Shown here piece after piece: positions 34,881 to 43,517 of a stretch of 64,000 bases of DNA. The position numbers and the translations under genes are program-made. The notes beneath the pieces were generated by a model that was given only the letters and a program-made list of their open reading frames with translations, was not told where the DNA came from and searched no databases. This stretch comes from Mycobacterium sp. URHD0025 (GTDB taxonomy: Bacteria; Actinomycetota; Actinomycetes; Mycobacteriales; Mycobacteriaceae), in contig NZ_AUEQ01000001.1 in assembly GCF_000426065.1 (NCBI RefSeq), forward strand, positions 682,001 through 746,000. Direction: 5' to 3'. Positions within the stretch are counted from its first letter, which is position 1; each line of letters opens with the position of its first letter.

Positions 34881-35096
34881 ATGGCCGAGGACGTTCGCGC
34901 CGAAATCGTGGCCAGTGTGCTTGAGGTCGTGGTTCACGAGGGCGATCAGATCGGCGCGGGGGACACCCTGGTGCTGCTCGAGTCGATGAAGATGGAGATC
35001 CCGGTCCTCTCAGAGGTCGCGGGGACTGTGACCAAGGTCAATGTCGCCGAGGGCGACGTCATCCAGGCGGGCCATCTGATCGCGGTAATCGACTGA
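34881..35096 (+). CDS. Biotinylated protein TB7.3 (biotinyl/lipoyl attachment domain)
   Basis: A 71-residue free-standing biotin carrier domain corresponding to M. tuberculosis Rv3221c (TB7.3). The biotinylated lysine is K37 in ESMKMEIP. The domain is complete, from AEIVASVLEV to HLIAVID. Its carboxylase partner is not local. The ATG at 34881 is taken; a GTG at 34875 is in frame. It lies 20 nt before pdtaS. Confidence 0.93.
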   Translation: MAEDVRAEIVASVLEVVVHEGDQIGAGDTLVLLESMKMEIPVLSEVAGTVTKVNVAEGDVIQAGHLIAVID

Positions 35097-35116
35097 CCCT
35101 TGCGAAGCGCTGGCTG

Positions 35117-36616
35117 ATGTCCACCCTCGGGGACCTGCTCGCTGAGCACACCGTGCTGCCCGGCAGCGCGGTGGACCACCTGCACGCGGTGGTAGGCGAG
35201 TGGCAGCTGCTGGCCGACCTGTCCTTCGCGGACTACCTGATGTGGGTGCGCCGCGACGACGGCGTGCTGGTGTGTGTCGCCCAGGTGCGGCCCAACACCG
35301 CCCCGACGGTGTTGCTGGCCGATTCGGTCGGCTCGCTGGCGGCGGCTGCCGACCTTCCCGTCGTCGCAACGGCGTTCGAGTCCGGTGCGATCGGGCGGGG
35401 AAACGGTGGTACACAACGGCATTCGCCGGATCTGCCCGGCCTGAACGTCGAGGCGGTGCCGGTGCGGCACCGCGATCACGTGGTCGCGGTCCTGACACAC
35501 CAGACCGCCTTGGCGGCCCGCCGGATGGCCAGTCCGCTCGAGGGCGCCTACCTGGACTGTGCGAGCGATCTGCTGCACATGCTGTCCGAGGGCACTTTTC
35601 CCAATGTCGGTGATCTGGCCATGTCGCGTTCCAGCCCGCGCGTGGGTGACGGGTTCATCCGCCTCGACGAGGTCGGCGACGTGGTGTTCGCCAGCCCCAA
35701 CGCCATCTCGGCCTATCACCGCATGGGGCTGGCCTCCGAGCTCGACGGGCACAATCTGGTCACCGTCACGCGGCCGTTGATCTCCGACCCGTTCGAGGCC
35801 CAGGAATTGGCCAACCATGTGCGCGACTCGCTGGCCGGCGGCTCGAGTATGCGTATGGAGGTCGACGCCGGCGGTGCGGCGGTGCTGTTGCGCACCCTGC
35901 CGCTGGTGGTGCACGGAGCCGCGGTCGGCGCGGCCGTTCTGATCCGCGACGTCACCGAGGTCAAACGACGCGACCGCGCGTTGCTCAGCAAGGATGCGAC
36001 CATCCGGGAGATCCATCACCGGGTGAAGAACAATCTGCAGACCGTGGCGGCCCTGTTGCGACTGCAGGCGCGCCGCACCAACAATGTGGAGGCCCGCGAG
36101 GCGCTGATCGAATCGGTGCGACGGGTGTCCTCGATCGCGCTGGTGCACGATGCGCTGTCGATGTCGGTCGATGAGGAGGTCAACCTCGACGAGGTGATCG
36201 ACCGGATCCTGCCGATCATGAACGACGTCGCCTCGGTGGACACCCCGATCCGCATCAACCGGGACGGTGCGCTCGGTGTGCTAGACGCGGATCGTGCGAC
36301 GGCGCTGATCATGGTGATCACCGAATTGGTGCAGAACGCGATCGAGCACGCCTTCGACGCGAACACGGCTCAGGGCTGCGTGACCATCCGGTCCGAGCGG
36401 TCGGCCCGGTGGCTCGATGTCGTGGTGCACGACGACGGGCGGGGGATGCCCGACGGGTTCAGCCTGGAGAAGTCCGACCGGTTGGGCCTACAGATCGTCC
36501 GGACGCTGGTCACGGCCGAACTGGACGGGTCGCTGGGCATGCACGAGGTCGCCTCGGGCGGCACCGACGTGGTGCTGCGGGTGCCCATCGGTCGCCGCGG
36601 CCGCGGAGTCCAGTGA
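35117..36616 (+). CDS. pdtaS: Sensor histidine kinase PdtaS
   Basis: A 499-residue cytoplasmic kinase: N-terminal GAF-like domain (about 20-150), PAS domain (about 170-285), then a HisKA_2 dimerisation domain with H300-H301 (EIHHRVKNNLQTVAALLRLQ) and an HATPase domain (ELVQNAIEHAF, DDGRGMPDGF, LGLQIV). Together with the antiterminator-type regulator PdtaR, encoded elsewhere, it controls RNA-level responses and, in M. tuberculosis, copper and nitric-oxide signalling. No transmembrane segment. Corresponds to Rv3220c. Confidence 0.93.
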   Translation: MSTLGDLLAEHTVLPGSAVDHLHAVVGEWQLLADLSFADYLMWVRRDDGVLVCVAQVRPNTAPTVLLADSVGSLAAAADLPVVATAFESGAIGRGNGGTQRHSPDLPGLNVEAVPVRHRDHVVAVLTHQTALAARRMASPLEGAYLDCASDLLHMLSEGTFPNVGDLAMSRSSPRVGDGFIRLDEVGDVVFASPNAISAYHRMGLASELDGHNLVTVTRPLISDPFEAQELANHVRDSLAGGSSMRMEVDAGGAAVLLRTLPLVVHGAAVGAAVLIRDVTEVKRRDRALLSKDATIREIHHRVKNNLQTVAALLRLQARRTNNVEAREALIESVRRVSSIALVHDALSMSVDEEVNLDEVIDRILPIMNDVASVDTPIRINRDGALGVLDADRATALIMVITELVQNAIEHAFDANTAQGCVTIRSERSARWLDVVVHDDGRGMPDGFSLEKSDRLGLQIVRTLVTAELDGSLGMHEVASGGTDVVLRVPIGRRGRGVQ

Positions 36617-36740
36617 GACCGGGTCGACGATTCACAGGACGTCCACAGTGGGACATCAGTACCAATGAAGTAATTGCGTCGCCGCCTCATTGCGAAATGT
36701 GACGACAATTACGCAATTTGCTACGGAAAATGCCGCAAAA

Positions 36741-36780
36741 ATAAGCTACGGCCCCGACATTCGTCGGGGCCGTAGCTTAT
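36741..36780. terminator. Intrinsic terminator, 18-bp perfect stem, between pdtaS and whiB1
   Basis: 36741-36758 pairs perfectly with 36763-36780 around the loop ATTC. For the minus-strand whiB1 transcript the stem is followed by TTTTGC, a usable U-tract. It lies 21 nt after the whiB1 stop and about 125 nt after pdtaS, and should serve both. Confidence 0.88.
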
Positions 36781-36801
36781 GCCGGAGAACCGGACCGAAG
36801 G

Positions 36802-37056
36802 TCAGACGCCGGTGCGGGCCTTGGTGCGGGCGTTGCGGCGCTTGAGAGCGCGACGCTCGTCCTCGCTCATCCCGCCCCACACGCCGGCGTCCTGGCCCGA
36901 GTCCAAGGCCCAGGTGAGGCACTCGGTGGTCACGGGGCACCGGTTGCACACCAGCTTCGCGTCAGCGATCTGAGCGAGCGCCGGGCCACTGTTTCCCACG
37001 GGGAAGAACAGCTCCGGATCTTCGTCGCGACAGACGGCCTTGTGGCGCCAATCCAT
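36802..37056 (-). CDS. whiB1: Transcription factor WhiB1 (4Fe-4S)
   Basis: An 84-residue Wbl protein with the length and start of known WhiB1 (MDWRHKAVCRDEDPELFFPV). Cluster ligands are C9, C37, C40 and C46 (CNRC..C). The GVWGG turn and basic tail (RRALKRRNARTKARTG) bind DNA after nitrosylation of the cluster and contact SigA region 4. It is essential in M. tuberculosis. GAGGAG lies about 9 nt upstream of ATG 37056; 14 upstream in-frame codons are excluded on length and homology. Confidence 0.97.
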   Translation of the reverse strand: MDWRHKAVCRDEDPELFFPVGNSGPALAQIADAKLVCNRCPVTTECLTWALDSGQDAGVWGGMSEDERRALKRRNARTKARTGV

Positions 37057-37205
37057 AAGATCAAACTCCTCGTTAGACATGTCATGCGTGCGCGGCAAAG
37101 CGCACTAGATTTTCTTCGGCTGTTAACGCGTGCACACGAATGTTTCTGCACTGTTGCATCGATGCTTTCACAGGCTGAACAGATGTCAATAGCATTGAGT
37201 TAACA

Positions 37206-37221
37206 CGTGGGCAAAGTCACT
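37206..37221 (-). promoter_or_regulatory. Candidate CRP (cAMP receptor) site upstream of whiB1
   Basis: On the minus strand AGTGACTTTGCCCACG has GTGA and CAC arms at CRP spacing, like the GTGA-N6-(T/C)CAC sites known upstream of M. tuberculosis whiB1. It lies about 150 bp upstream of the whiB1 ATG. A TTGACA hexamer (37189-37184, minus) lies downstream of it without a clear -10. Confidence 0.45.
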
Positions 37222-37314
37222 GGGTGGGGCGGTGACCGGACGCCTCACTCCTGTGTACTACACTCTGGATTCAGCTGCGCCCTAATTCCACCTTAAGCGG
37301 TGTGTTTGCGCAGG

Positions 37315-38277
37315 TCAATCAATTTTGTTCGTCGGGGCAACGACGCTCAGCGCCTCGGGCACCGACGTGAACGTCATGGTTTCGCGCGCGCCGATGTAAT
37401 CTCCGTCAATCTGGCAGGCGACGGGCGTGGTGCTCGTCACGGTGACCGATGACACGTCGTCGTCACGGATCAGATGCTTGGCGGCAAGGCGTGGTTTGCG
37501 CGCCACCATCTGCCGGACCAGCCTCAGATTCGCCCATATGTTCATGCTCGTGATGGCGAACACGCCAAGGCCGGTGTCGAACGTGGTCTCGGGGTTCGTC
37601 CACACCGGGCGGGCGTTCGCGTACGTCCATGGACTGGAGTTCGACACGAACGCGAAATGCACCCCGTCAACCGGGTCGGCGCCCGGCAGATGCAGCGTCA
37701 GGATCGGTTCCTTGCGCGCGCTGGCCAGCATCTCGCGCACCGCCACCCGGATATAGCGCGATGCGGTGACCTTGCGTCCCTTGGCGCGCTGAGCCTCCAC
37801 GGCCGCCACCACGTCGCCGTCAACGCCCATCCCGGCGGTGAACACTCCCCAGCGCTCACCGCAGTCCATCAGGCCGATCCGGCGCCACGGGCGTCCCATC
37901 CGGTAACCGCCGAGCAGGTCGACGAGCTGGTTGGTGGCCTCGGTGGGGTCGGGGCTGATGCCCAGCGCGCGGGCGAAGACGTTGGCCGATCCTCCCGGGA
38001 CGACGGCCACCGCAGGTGCCATGCCGGCATCGGGACGGGTGCCGCAATGGCCGAGCACACCGTTGACGACCTCGTTCACCGTGCCGTCGCCGCCGTGGAC
38101 GATCAACACGTCCACCCCGTCACGGGCGGCATCGCGGGCGATCTCGATGGCGTGACCACGGTGGTTGGTGTGTTCGACGGTCAGCGTCACCCGGCTTTCC
38201 AGCGCATGGGCGAGCAGGTCACGACCCGCAGGGGTGGTTGAGGTGGCGTTCGGGTTGACGATCAGCACGGCACGCAC
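37315..38277 (-). CDS. Diacylglycerol/sphingosine-type lipid kinase (DagK family)
   Basis: A 320-residue lipid kinase corresponding to Rv3218. The nucleotide-binding motif HGGDGTVNEV is at about 61-70, and VPGGSANVFARALGI follows; the C-terminal beta-sandwich includes QIDGDYIGARE. It phosphorylates a lipid alcohol, perhaps in phosphatidylinositol or diacylglycerol turnover. The GTG at 38277 is taken because the fold begins at once (RAVLIVNPNAT). It shares the strand with whiB1, whose own 258-bp upstream region lies between. Confidence 0.85.
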   Translation of the reverse strand: MRAVLIVNPNATSTTPAGRDLLAHALESRVTLTVEHTNHRGHAIEIARDAARDGVDVLIVHGGDGTVNEVVNGVLGHCGTRPDAGMAPAVAVVPGGSANVFARALGISPDPTEATNQLVDLLGGYRMGRPWRRIGLMDCGERWGVFTAGMGVDGDVVAAVEAQRAKGRKVTASRYIRVAVREMLASARKEPILTLHLPGADPVDGVHFAFVSNSSPWTYANARPVWTNPETTFDTGLGVFAITSMNIWANLRLVRQMVARKPRLAAKHLIRDDDVSSVTVTSTTPVACQIDGDYIGARETMTFTSVPEALSVVAPTNKID

Positions 38278-38312
38278 GGGGCATGAGCCTAACCGGGCAA
38301 GGTGTACGGACG

Positions 38313-38732
38313 TTATCCAGCGCTGTCTCCGGCGAGCTCCCCGTCGAGGTAGCGCCACTCGCCCTTCACCCGCTCGAAACGGCTTCGTTCATGAAGGATG
38401 TGCCGGCTGCCGTCCTGGACGTACTGGGCACGGAATTCGACGATTCCGACGGCATCGTCTTCTCCGCCCGCGTCGGAGTCGACGATCTGCAACCGGCGCC
38501 AGGCGATCGTCTCGTCGAGCTCCAGCTCGGCGGGGCGGGTGTCTGGATGCCAGGACCTCAGCAGGTAGGAGACATCGCCGACGGCGAAGGCGCTGAACCG
38601 CGATCGCATCAGCGCGACGGCTGTGGGGGCCGGGCGGGCGCCGGCGTGCAGCGGCCCGCAGCACTCGGTGTAGGTGCGGCCGGTACCGCACGGGCAGAGG
38701 TTGACGCTCGACACGCGGTCCAGTATCTCCAC
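38313..38732 (-). CDS. YchJ/UPF0225 family protein with SEC-C-like metal motif
   Basis: A 139-residue protein: the N-terminal CPCGTGRTYTECCGPLH is the SEC-C-like zinc motif, and SRFSAFAVGDVSYLLRSWH to FRAQYV is the NTF2-like body of the YchJ family. Function unknown. I start at the GTG at 38732, directly after a 22-bp tandem duplication; the duplication creates an in-frame ATG at 38756 that would add eight residues. It precedes the lipid kinase gene by 35 nt on the same strand. Confidence 0.8.
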   Translation of the reverse strand: MEILDRVSSVNLCPCGTGRTYTECCGPLHAGARPAPTAVALMRSRFSAFAVGDVSYLLRSWHPDTRPAELELDETIAWRRLQIVDSDAGGEDDAVGIVEFRAQYVQDGSRHILHERSRFERVKGEWRYLDGELAGDSAG

Positions 38733-38775
38733 ATGTCCACCCGTCCCGTACGCCATGTCCACCCGTCCCGTACGC
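38732..38775. repeat. Perfect 22-bp tandem duplication
   Basis: CATGTCCACCCGTCCCGTAC plus GC at 38732-38753 is repeated exactly at 38754-38775. It covers the 5' end and ribosome-binding region of the YchJ-like gene. Confidence 0.92.
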
Positions 38776-38916
38776 CGAAATCGACGTGAGGGCTGTGGAT
38801 TTTGCCCAACCACAACCCTGGCGTCGATCTCGGCGTCGTGAGCCAGCGTCAACGGCACGGCCGGTGCTCCGGTGTGCCTTGCTGTCAGCTGCGCGAGCGT
38901 CGGTACCGTACTAGGG

Positions 38917-39372
38917 GTGACCGAACGCCCGGACAAGCCCTGTTTACTGCTCGTCAACGGGCCGAATCTCAACATGCTCGGCACCCGTCAGCCCGAGATC
39001 TACGGATCCACCACCCTGGCTCAGATCGAGCAGCGGGTGGCCGAGGTGGCCGCCGGTTTCGGCTTCGAGGTCCGCGCCGTGCAGAGCAACCACGAGGGCG
39101 TGCTGGTCGACGCGATCCAGGCCGCCCGCGGTGACTGCACGGGCATCATCATCAATCCGGCGGCCTACAGCCACACGTCGGTGGCGATCCGTGACGCGCT
39201 CAGCGCCGCCGAATTGCCGGTGGTCGAGGTGCATCTGAGCAATATCCACACCCGGGAATCGTTCCGGCACCACTCGTATGTGTCGGCCGTCGCCGAGGTG
39301 GTGATCGCCGGAGCGGGCCCGGCCGGATACGAGTACGCGGTGCGCTACCTCGCGGAGCGGCAGTCGAAGTGA
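38917..39372 (+). CDS. aroQ: Type II 3-dehydroquinate dehydratase
   Basis: A 151-residue AroQ (AroD of M. tuberculosis nomenclature), which dehydrates 3-dehydroquinate in the shikimate pathway; it forms dodecamers. [17 protein letters not shown] carries the lid Arg and Tyr, SNHEG and [16 protein letters not shown] carry the catalytic His, and HLSNIHTRE follows. The usual copy is next to aroK and aroB; this one is alone. TACCGT lies 7 nt before the GTG, suggesting a leaderless mRNA. The stop overlaps the next gene. Confidence 0.93.
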   Translation: MTERPDKPCLLLVNGPNLNMLGTRQPEIYGSTTLAQIEQRVAEVAAGFGFEVRAVQSNHEGVLVDAIQAARGDCTGIIINPAAYSHTSVAIRDALSAAELPVVEVHLSNIHTRESFRHHSYVSAVAEVVIAGAGPAGYEYAVRYLAERQSK

Positions 39373-39758
39373 CCGAGCCGTCGATCCAGCCTCCGTCCAT
39401 CCGGTACGCAGGTTTTATCACCGCCGCCGAAGGAGTGGCTGCCCTGATCGTGGCGGTCGTGCTCCTGGTGCGCGCGGCGGCCGGTGCAGACCAGCACATC
39501 GTCAGCGGTTACGGCACCGCGGTCTGGTTCGTGCTCATCGGTGGCGGGGTGCTCGCCGGTGGTTGGGCGCTGATCACCGCGCGGCGTTGGGGCCGGGGGA
39601 TCGCCGTGATGACCAACCTGCTGCTGCTGCCCGTGGCCTGGTACGTGATCACCTCGCACCACGTCGTGTACGGCGTGCTGGTCGGATTGCTCGCCCTGGT
39701 GACGCTGGGTCTGCTGTTCAGCCCGTCATCGGTGGACTGGATCACCCGGCGCAGCTAG
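39369..39758 (+). CDS. Small integral membrane protein (Rv3217c-like)
   Basis: A 129-residue protein with four hydrophobic helices (about 13-36, 48-70, 75-93 and 97-118) and no recognised motif. The GTG overlaps the aroQ stop (GTGA), so the two are coupled here. Convergent with the acetyltransferase gene, overlapping its stop by 4 bp. Function unknown. Confidence 0.8.
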   Translation: MTEPSIQPPSIRYAGFITAAEGVAALIVAVVLLVRAAAGADQHIVSGYGTAVWFVLIGGGVLAGGWALITARRWGRGIAVMTNLLLLPVAWYVITSHHVVYGVLVGLLALVTLGLLFSPSSVDWITRRS

Positions 39759-40243
39759 CCACGGCGCTCGTCGGCCAGCGCCGCGAGCTCCTGACCCGAT
39801 ACCCGGTAGGTGGTCCATTCCGTTTGCGGCTTGCCGCCGACGGCGTCGTAGAGCGCGATGGCATTGACATTCCAGTTCAGCACCGCCCAGGTCATCCGGG
39901 TGTAGCCGTGTTCGACGCATTCGGCGGCCAACGTGGACAACAGCTTCCGGGCCAGGCCGCGGCGCCGGAACGCCGGGCGCACGTAGATGTCCTCCAGATA
40001 GAGTCCGGCGACACCGTCCCAGGTGGAGAAGTTGAGGAACCACACCGCGGTCGCGGCGACGTGCCCGTCAACCTCCACCATGTGGGCGTACGCCACCGGC
40101 TGGTCACCGAAAAGTGCTGTGTGCATTTGCTTTTCGGTCACGGTGCACTCATCGGAGGCTTGTTCGAACTCGGCCAGCTCCCGAACCATCGCGGTGATCT
40201 CGACTTCGTCGCCGGGCCGTGCCCGGCGGATCAGCTCGCTCAT
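39755..40243 (-). CDS. GNAT-family N-acetyltransferase (Rv3216-like)
   Basis: A 162-residue GNAT protein resembling diamine/spermidine acetyltransferases: LYLEDIYVRPAFRRRGLARKLLSTLA holds the acetyl-CoA loop (RRRGLA), and NWNVNAIALYDAVGG is the C-terminal motif. Its ATG overlaps the entC stop. Third gene of the gpm2-entC-acetyltransferase operon. Substrate unknown. Confidence 0.87.
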   Translation of the reverse strand: MSELIRRARPGDEVEITAMVRELAEFEQASDECTVTEKQMHTALFGDQPVAYAHMVEVDGHVAATAVWFLNFSTWDGVAGLYLEDIYVRPAFRRRGLARKLLSTLAAECVEHGYTRMTWAVLNWNVNAIALYDAVGGKPQTEWTTYRVSGQELAALADERRG

Positions 40244-41325
40244 GTCGCCCCTAGTCCCGTCAGAATGGTTCTGAATTTGGTGGTGGTCTCGTCGACTTCG
40301 TCATCTGGATCGGATTCGGCGACAATACCGCCGCCGGCACTGGCCAGGGCCGTGCGACGGTCGGCGGACAACACCGCACAGCGGATCGAGACCACCCACC
40401 GTCCGTCACCGTTGCTGTCGCACCAGCCGACAGCGCCCGCGTAGAACCCGCGGTCGCCCTCCAACTCGGAGATCAGCGCGGCTGCCCGGTCGGTCGGAAC
40501 TCCGCCGACGGCCGGGGTGGGATGCAGCGCGAGCGCCAGATCGATTGCTGTGGTGCGCTTTTCGCGCAACCTTCCCACAACCGGGGTACTCAGGTGCCAC
40601 AGCGCGTCGGTGCCGTGCAGCTCGGGCTCGTCGGCGATCTGCAGGTCCACGCACAGTGGGTCCAGCGCCTGACGCATCATGTCGACCACCAGTTGATGCT
40701 CGTGCCGGTTCTTCGCCGAGGCGGCCAGCGCGGTCGCGTTGGCCGCGTCGACCTCCGGATCGAGCGAGCGTGGTGCCGACCCGGCGAACGGCTGGCAGAT
40801 CACCATCTCGCCCTCGCGCGCCACCAGCAATTCAGGGCTCGCGCCCACCAGCACCGTGCCGGCGTGGGCTGCTCCCGCCGCGGACAGATCCGCCAGGTAC
40901 ACCGTGGCGGCCGGGTCGGCGTCGGCCAGCCTGCGAAGAACACTGCGCACGTCCCATGCGGAATCCGCGGAGAGCCGCAACGCGCGTGCCAAAACCACCT
41001 TGTCGATCGGGATCTCCGGATCCCGCAGTCGCCGGATCGCCTCGGCCACCCTTGCGCGGTGCACCGGCCCGGGCGGCAGCGTTTCTCGGTCCAGCACGGC
41101 CGGGGGTGCGCCCGCGTCCCATCCCGGCAGTGCATCGCTGAACTGAACCGCCTGCGGCGCGTATAGGGCAGCCGGTGCCGTCAAGTCGAATGGCAACGCG
41201 CCCAGCACAATTGGTGTTGCGGAGCGCAGCGCTGCCTGAGCGTCGGCGATATCGGCGAATCCGGCGCGGATGCCCTCGGCAAGGACGGCGCCGGTCGGAC
41301 CGGCCAGCACGAACGAGGGGTTCAC
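40240..41325 (-). CDS. entC: Isochorismate synthase
   Basis: A 361-residue member of the chorismate-binding family, converting chorismate to isochorismate for menaquinone and siderophore or salicylate precursors. Family motifs: VLARALRLSA, FAGSAPRSLDPEVDAAN, KNRHEHQLVVDMM, LWHLSTPVVGRL, ALHPTPAVGGVPTDRA, GAVGWCDSNGDG. The GTG at 41325 overlaps the gpm2 stop and fixes the start. Corresponds to Rv3215. Confidence 0.92.
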   Translation of the reverse strand: MNPSFVLAGPTGAVLAEGIRAGFADIADAQAALRSATPIVLGALPFDLTAPAALYAPQAVQFSDALPGWDAGAPPAVLDRETLPPGPVHRARVAEAIRRLRDPEIPIDKVVLARALRLSADSAWDVRSVLRRLADADPAATVYLADLSAAGAAHAGTVLVGASPELLVAREGEMVICQPFAGSAPRSLDPEVDAANATALAASAKNRHEHQLVVDMMRQALDPLCVDLQIADEPELHGTDALWHLSTPVVGRLREKRTTAIDLALALHPTPAVGGVPTDRAAALISELEGDRGFYAGAVGWCDSNGDGRWVVSIRCAVLSADRRTALASAGGGIVAESDPDDEVDETTTKFRTILTGLGAT

Positions 41326-41933
41326 TGCGACAGGCAGGGGTTGGGGTGACCGGTCAGACCGAGCGCGGTGATCTGGCGCACGCCGTGCTCGAAACCGCAT
41401 ACCGCCAGAGATGCGGGCACCATCGACACCCGGATTCCTTCTGCCACCGGCAGTTCGGTCCAGCGGGTCAACATCGCGCGGGAGAAATGCCCGTGCCCGA
41501 CGAACACCACATCTCTGGTGGGCACATGTTCCAGCGCCAACGCGACAGCCCGATCGGCACGGATGCTCACCTGCTCCACGGACTCACCTCCCGGACAACC
41601 GTGAGTCCACACCAGCCAATCGGGCACGGTCTCGCGGATCTGCGGGGTCGTCAGCCCCTCGTAGTCGCCGTAATCCCACTCGGACAGCACGGCGTCGACC
41701 TCATCGACGTGCAGGCCGGCCAGCTCGGCGGTGACCAGCGCGCGGCGCCGTGGGCTGCTGATCACCAGCGGGTTGGTCAGCTGCAGTTCGGCCAGTGCCG
41801 GGCGGGCCAGTTCCGCCTGCTCACGTCCGGTCTCGGTGAGATCCAACTCGGTGCGCCCGGTGTGCCTGCCGCTCGCCGACCACTCGGTCTCGCCATGGCG
41901 GAGCAGGATCAGGCGGTGCAGGCGGTCGCTCAC
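41322..41933 (-). CDS. gpm2: Histidine-phosphatase superfamily acid phosphatase (Gpm2, Rv3214-like)
   Basis: A 203-residue protein of the phosphoglycerate mutase fold, the same length as Rv3214, which was found to be a broad acid phosphatase rather than a mutase. LRHGETEW gives the phosphorylated H13 and R12; the second histidine is in VGHGHF (147-149) and E85 is the likely acid. GTG start at 41933 by homology. It diverges from the parA-like gene and leads the operon with entC. Confidence 0.9.
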   Translation of the reverse strand: MSDRLHRLILLRHGETEWSASGRHTGRTELDLTETGREQAELARPALAELQLTNPLVISSPRRRALVTAELAGLHVDEVDAVLSEWDYGDYEGLTTPQIRETVPDWLVWTHGCPGGESVEQVSIRADRAVALALEHVPTRDVVFVGHGHFSRAMLTRWTELPVAEGIRVSMVPASLAVCGFEHGVRQITALGLTGHPNPCLSQ

Positions 41934-41991
41934 ACCGGCGATTCTGCCCCACGTTCCGGCAATGCCGCCGAGAGCGTGCTTGGATGAAGGT

Positions 41992-42789
41992 GTGACGCGA
42001 GTATTAGCGGTCGCCAATCAAAAGGGTGGGGTAGCCAAGACGACGACGGTGGCGTCGCTGGGCGCGGCGATGGCCGAGCAGGGGAAGCGCGTACTGCTGG
42101 TCGACCTGGATCCGCAAGGCTGTCTGACGTTTTCATTGGGCCACGATCCGGACAAGCTGCCGGTGTCGGTGCACGAAGTGCTGCTCGGCGACGTCGAGCC
42201 GGGGGCGGCGCTGGTCGAGACGGCCGAGGGGATGACGCTGCTGCCGGCCAACATCGACCTGGCGGGCTCCGAGGCCATGCTGTTGATGCGGGCCGGGCGC
42301 GAATATGCGCTGAAACGAGCTCTGGCCAAGGTCGAATCGGATTTCGATGTGGTGATCATCGATTGTCCGCCGTCGCTGGGTGTCTTGACGCTCAACGGTC
42401 TGACCGCTGCGGGCGAGGTGATCGTGCCGTTGCAGTGTGAAACCCTGGCGCACCGCGGCGTCGGCCAGTTCCTGCGGACGATCTCCGACGTGCAGCAGAT
42501 CACCAATCCCGATCTCGCGCTGCTGGGCGCGTTGCCCACGCTCTACGATTCGCGCACCACCCACAGCCGCGACGTCCTGCTGGATGTCGCCGATCGGTAC
42601 CAGCTGCCGGTGTTGGCCCCGCCGATTCCGCGCACCGTCCGGTTCGCCGAGGCCAGCGCGTCGGGATCGTCGGTGTTGGCGGGCCGCAAGAGCAAGGGTG
42701 GGCTGGCGTACCGGGAGCTGGCCCAGGCCCTGCTCAAACACTGGAAATCGGGCAAGAAGCTGCCGACCTTCACGCCCGAGGTGGTGTAG
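41992..42789 (+). CDS. ParA/Soj-like ATPase (Rv3213c-like)
   Basis: A 265-residue deviant-Walker ATPase: KGGVAKTTTVASLGAA (11-26) is the P-loop with signature lysine, DLDPQGCLTF and IIDCPPSLG follow. No ParB partner is nearby, so it is not the chromosomal ParA locus; it may place other cargo. GTG start chosen as the fold begins immediately. The PP2C gene follows after 7 nt, probably co-transcribed. Confidence 0.88.
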   Translation: MTRVLAVANQKGGVAKTTTVASLGAAMAEQGKRVLLVDLDPQGCLTFSLGHDPDKLPVSVHEVLLGDVEPGAALVETAEGMTLLPANIDLAGSEAMLLMRAGREYALKRALAKVESDFDVVIIDCPPSLGVLTLNGLTAAGEVIVPLQCETLAHRGVGQFLRTISDVQQITNPDLALLGALPTLYDSRTTHSRDVLLDVADRYQLPVLAPPIPRTVRFAEASASGSSVLAGRKSKGGLAYRELAQALLKHWKSGKKLPTFTPEVV

Positions 42790-42796
42790 GCGGGCC

Positions 42797-43498
42797 ATGG
42801 CTTCGGTGTTGCAGGCCGCGACGGCGACCGATCAGGGGCCGGTGCGTGAGAGCAATCAGGATTCACTGCTCGCCGACGGCATCCTGTACGCGATCTCGGA
42901 TGGTTTCGGGCCAGGCGGTGAACAAGCGAGCCGGATCGCGGTCGATGTGCTGGCCGCCGGATTCGCCGCGGCGCCTGACCGTGACGGCCTGGTCGGCGCG
43001 GTGCAGCAGGCCAATGACCAGGTCTTCGCGCATGTCACCGCATCCGGGACCAGTTCGGGGGCCACTCTGACGGTGGTGGCGATGTTCGGTGACGAGCAGG
43101 GCGGTCCCATGGCCATCAACATCGGGGATTCGCCGCTGAACCGGATTCGCGATGGGGTCATGTCTCAGCTCACCGACGATCACAGCGTCTCGGGGGAACT
43201 GGTGCGTGCCGGCGAGATCACCCGGGAAGAGGCCCGTTTCCACCCGCACCGCCATCTGCTCACCCGGGCGCTGGGCATCGGCCCCATCATCCGGCCGGAC
43301 CTGTTCGATCTCGACTGCCGTCCCGGTGACCGGCTGTTGATCAGCAGCGATGGCTTGTTCGCCGGCGCGGATGTGGCCGAGATCGCCGTCGCCGCAACGG
43401 ATCAGGCACCCGAGATCGCGGCGCAGCGGCTGGTTCAGGTGGCCAATGATGCCGGCGGCAGCGACAACACCACCGTGATCGTGATCGACATCGGTTGA
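42797..43498 (+). CDS. PP2C-family protein serine/threonine phosphatase
   Basis: A 233-residue PPM/PP2C phosphatase domain without membrane anchor: VRESNQDSLLADG, ISDGFGPGGEQASR (metal Asp), GATLTVVAMF, NIGDSPLNRI, LLISSDGLF and SDNTTVIVIDI. All metal-binding aspartates appear present. It resembles other PP2Cs that reverse Pkn phosphorylation. I do not recall it between the parA-like and Rv3212 genes in M. tuberculosis, so it may be an insertion or loss there. Confidence 0.87.
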   Translation: MASVLQAATATDQGPVRESNQDSLLADGILYAISDGFGPGGEQASRIAVDVLAAGFAAAPDRDGLVGAVQQANDQVFAHVTASGTSSGATLTVVAMFGDEQGGPMAINIGDSPLNRIRDGVMSQLTDDHSVSGELVRAGEITREEARFHPHRHLLTRALGIGPIIRPDLFDLDCRPGDRLLISSDGLFAGADVAEIAVAATDQAPEIAAQRLVQVANDAGGSDNTTVIVIDIG

Positions 43499-43517
43499 GC
43501 CCGGGGCAGGCCGGAAC

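Noticed and set aside
39369..39758. Plus-strand membrane gene as part of a longer transporter
   Set aside because: The frame is closed by the aroQ overlap and a stop at 39758; four helices only, with no transporter motif.
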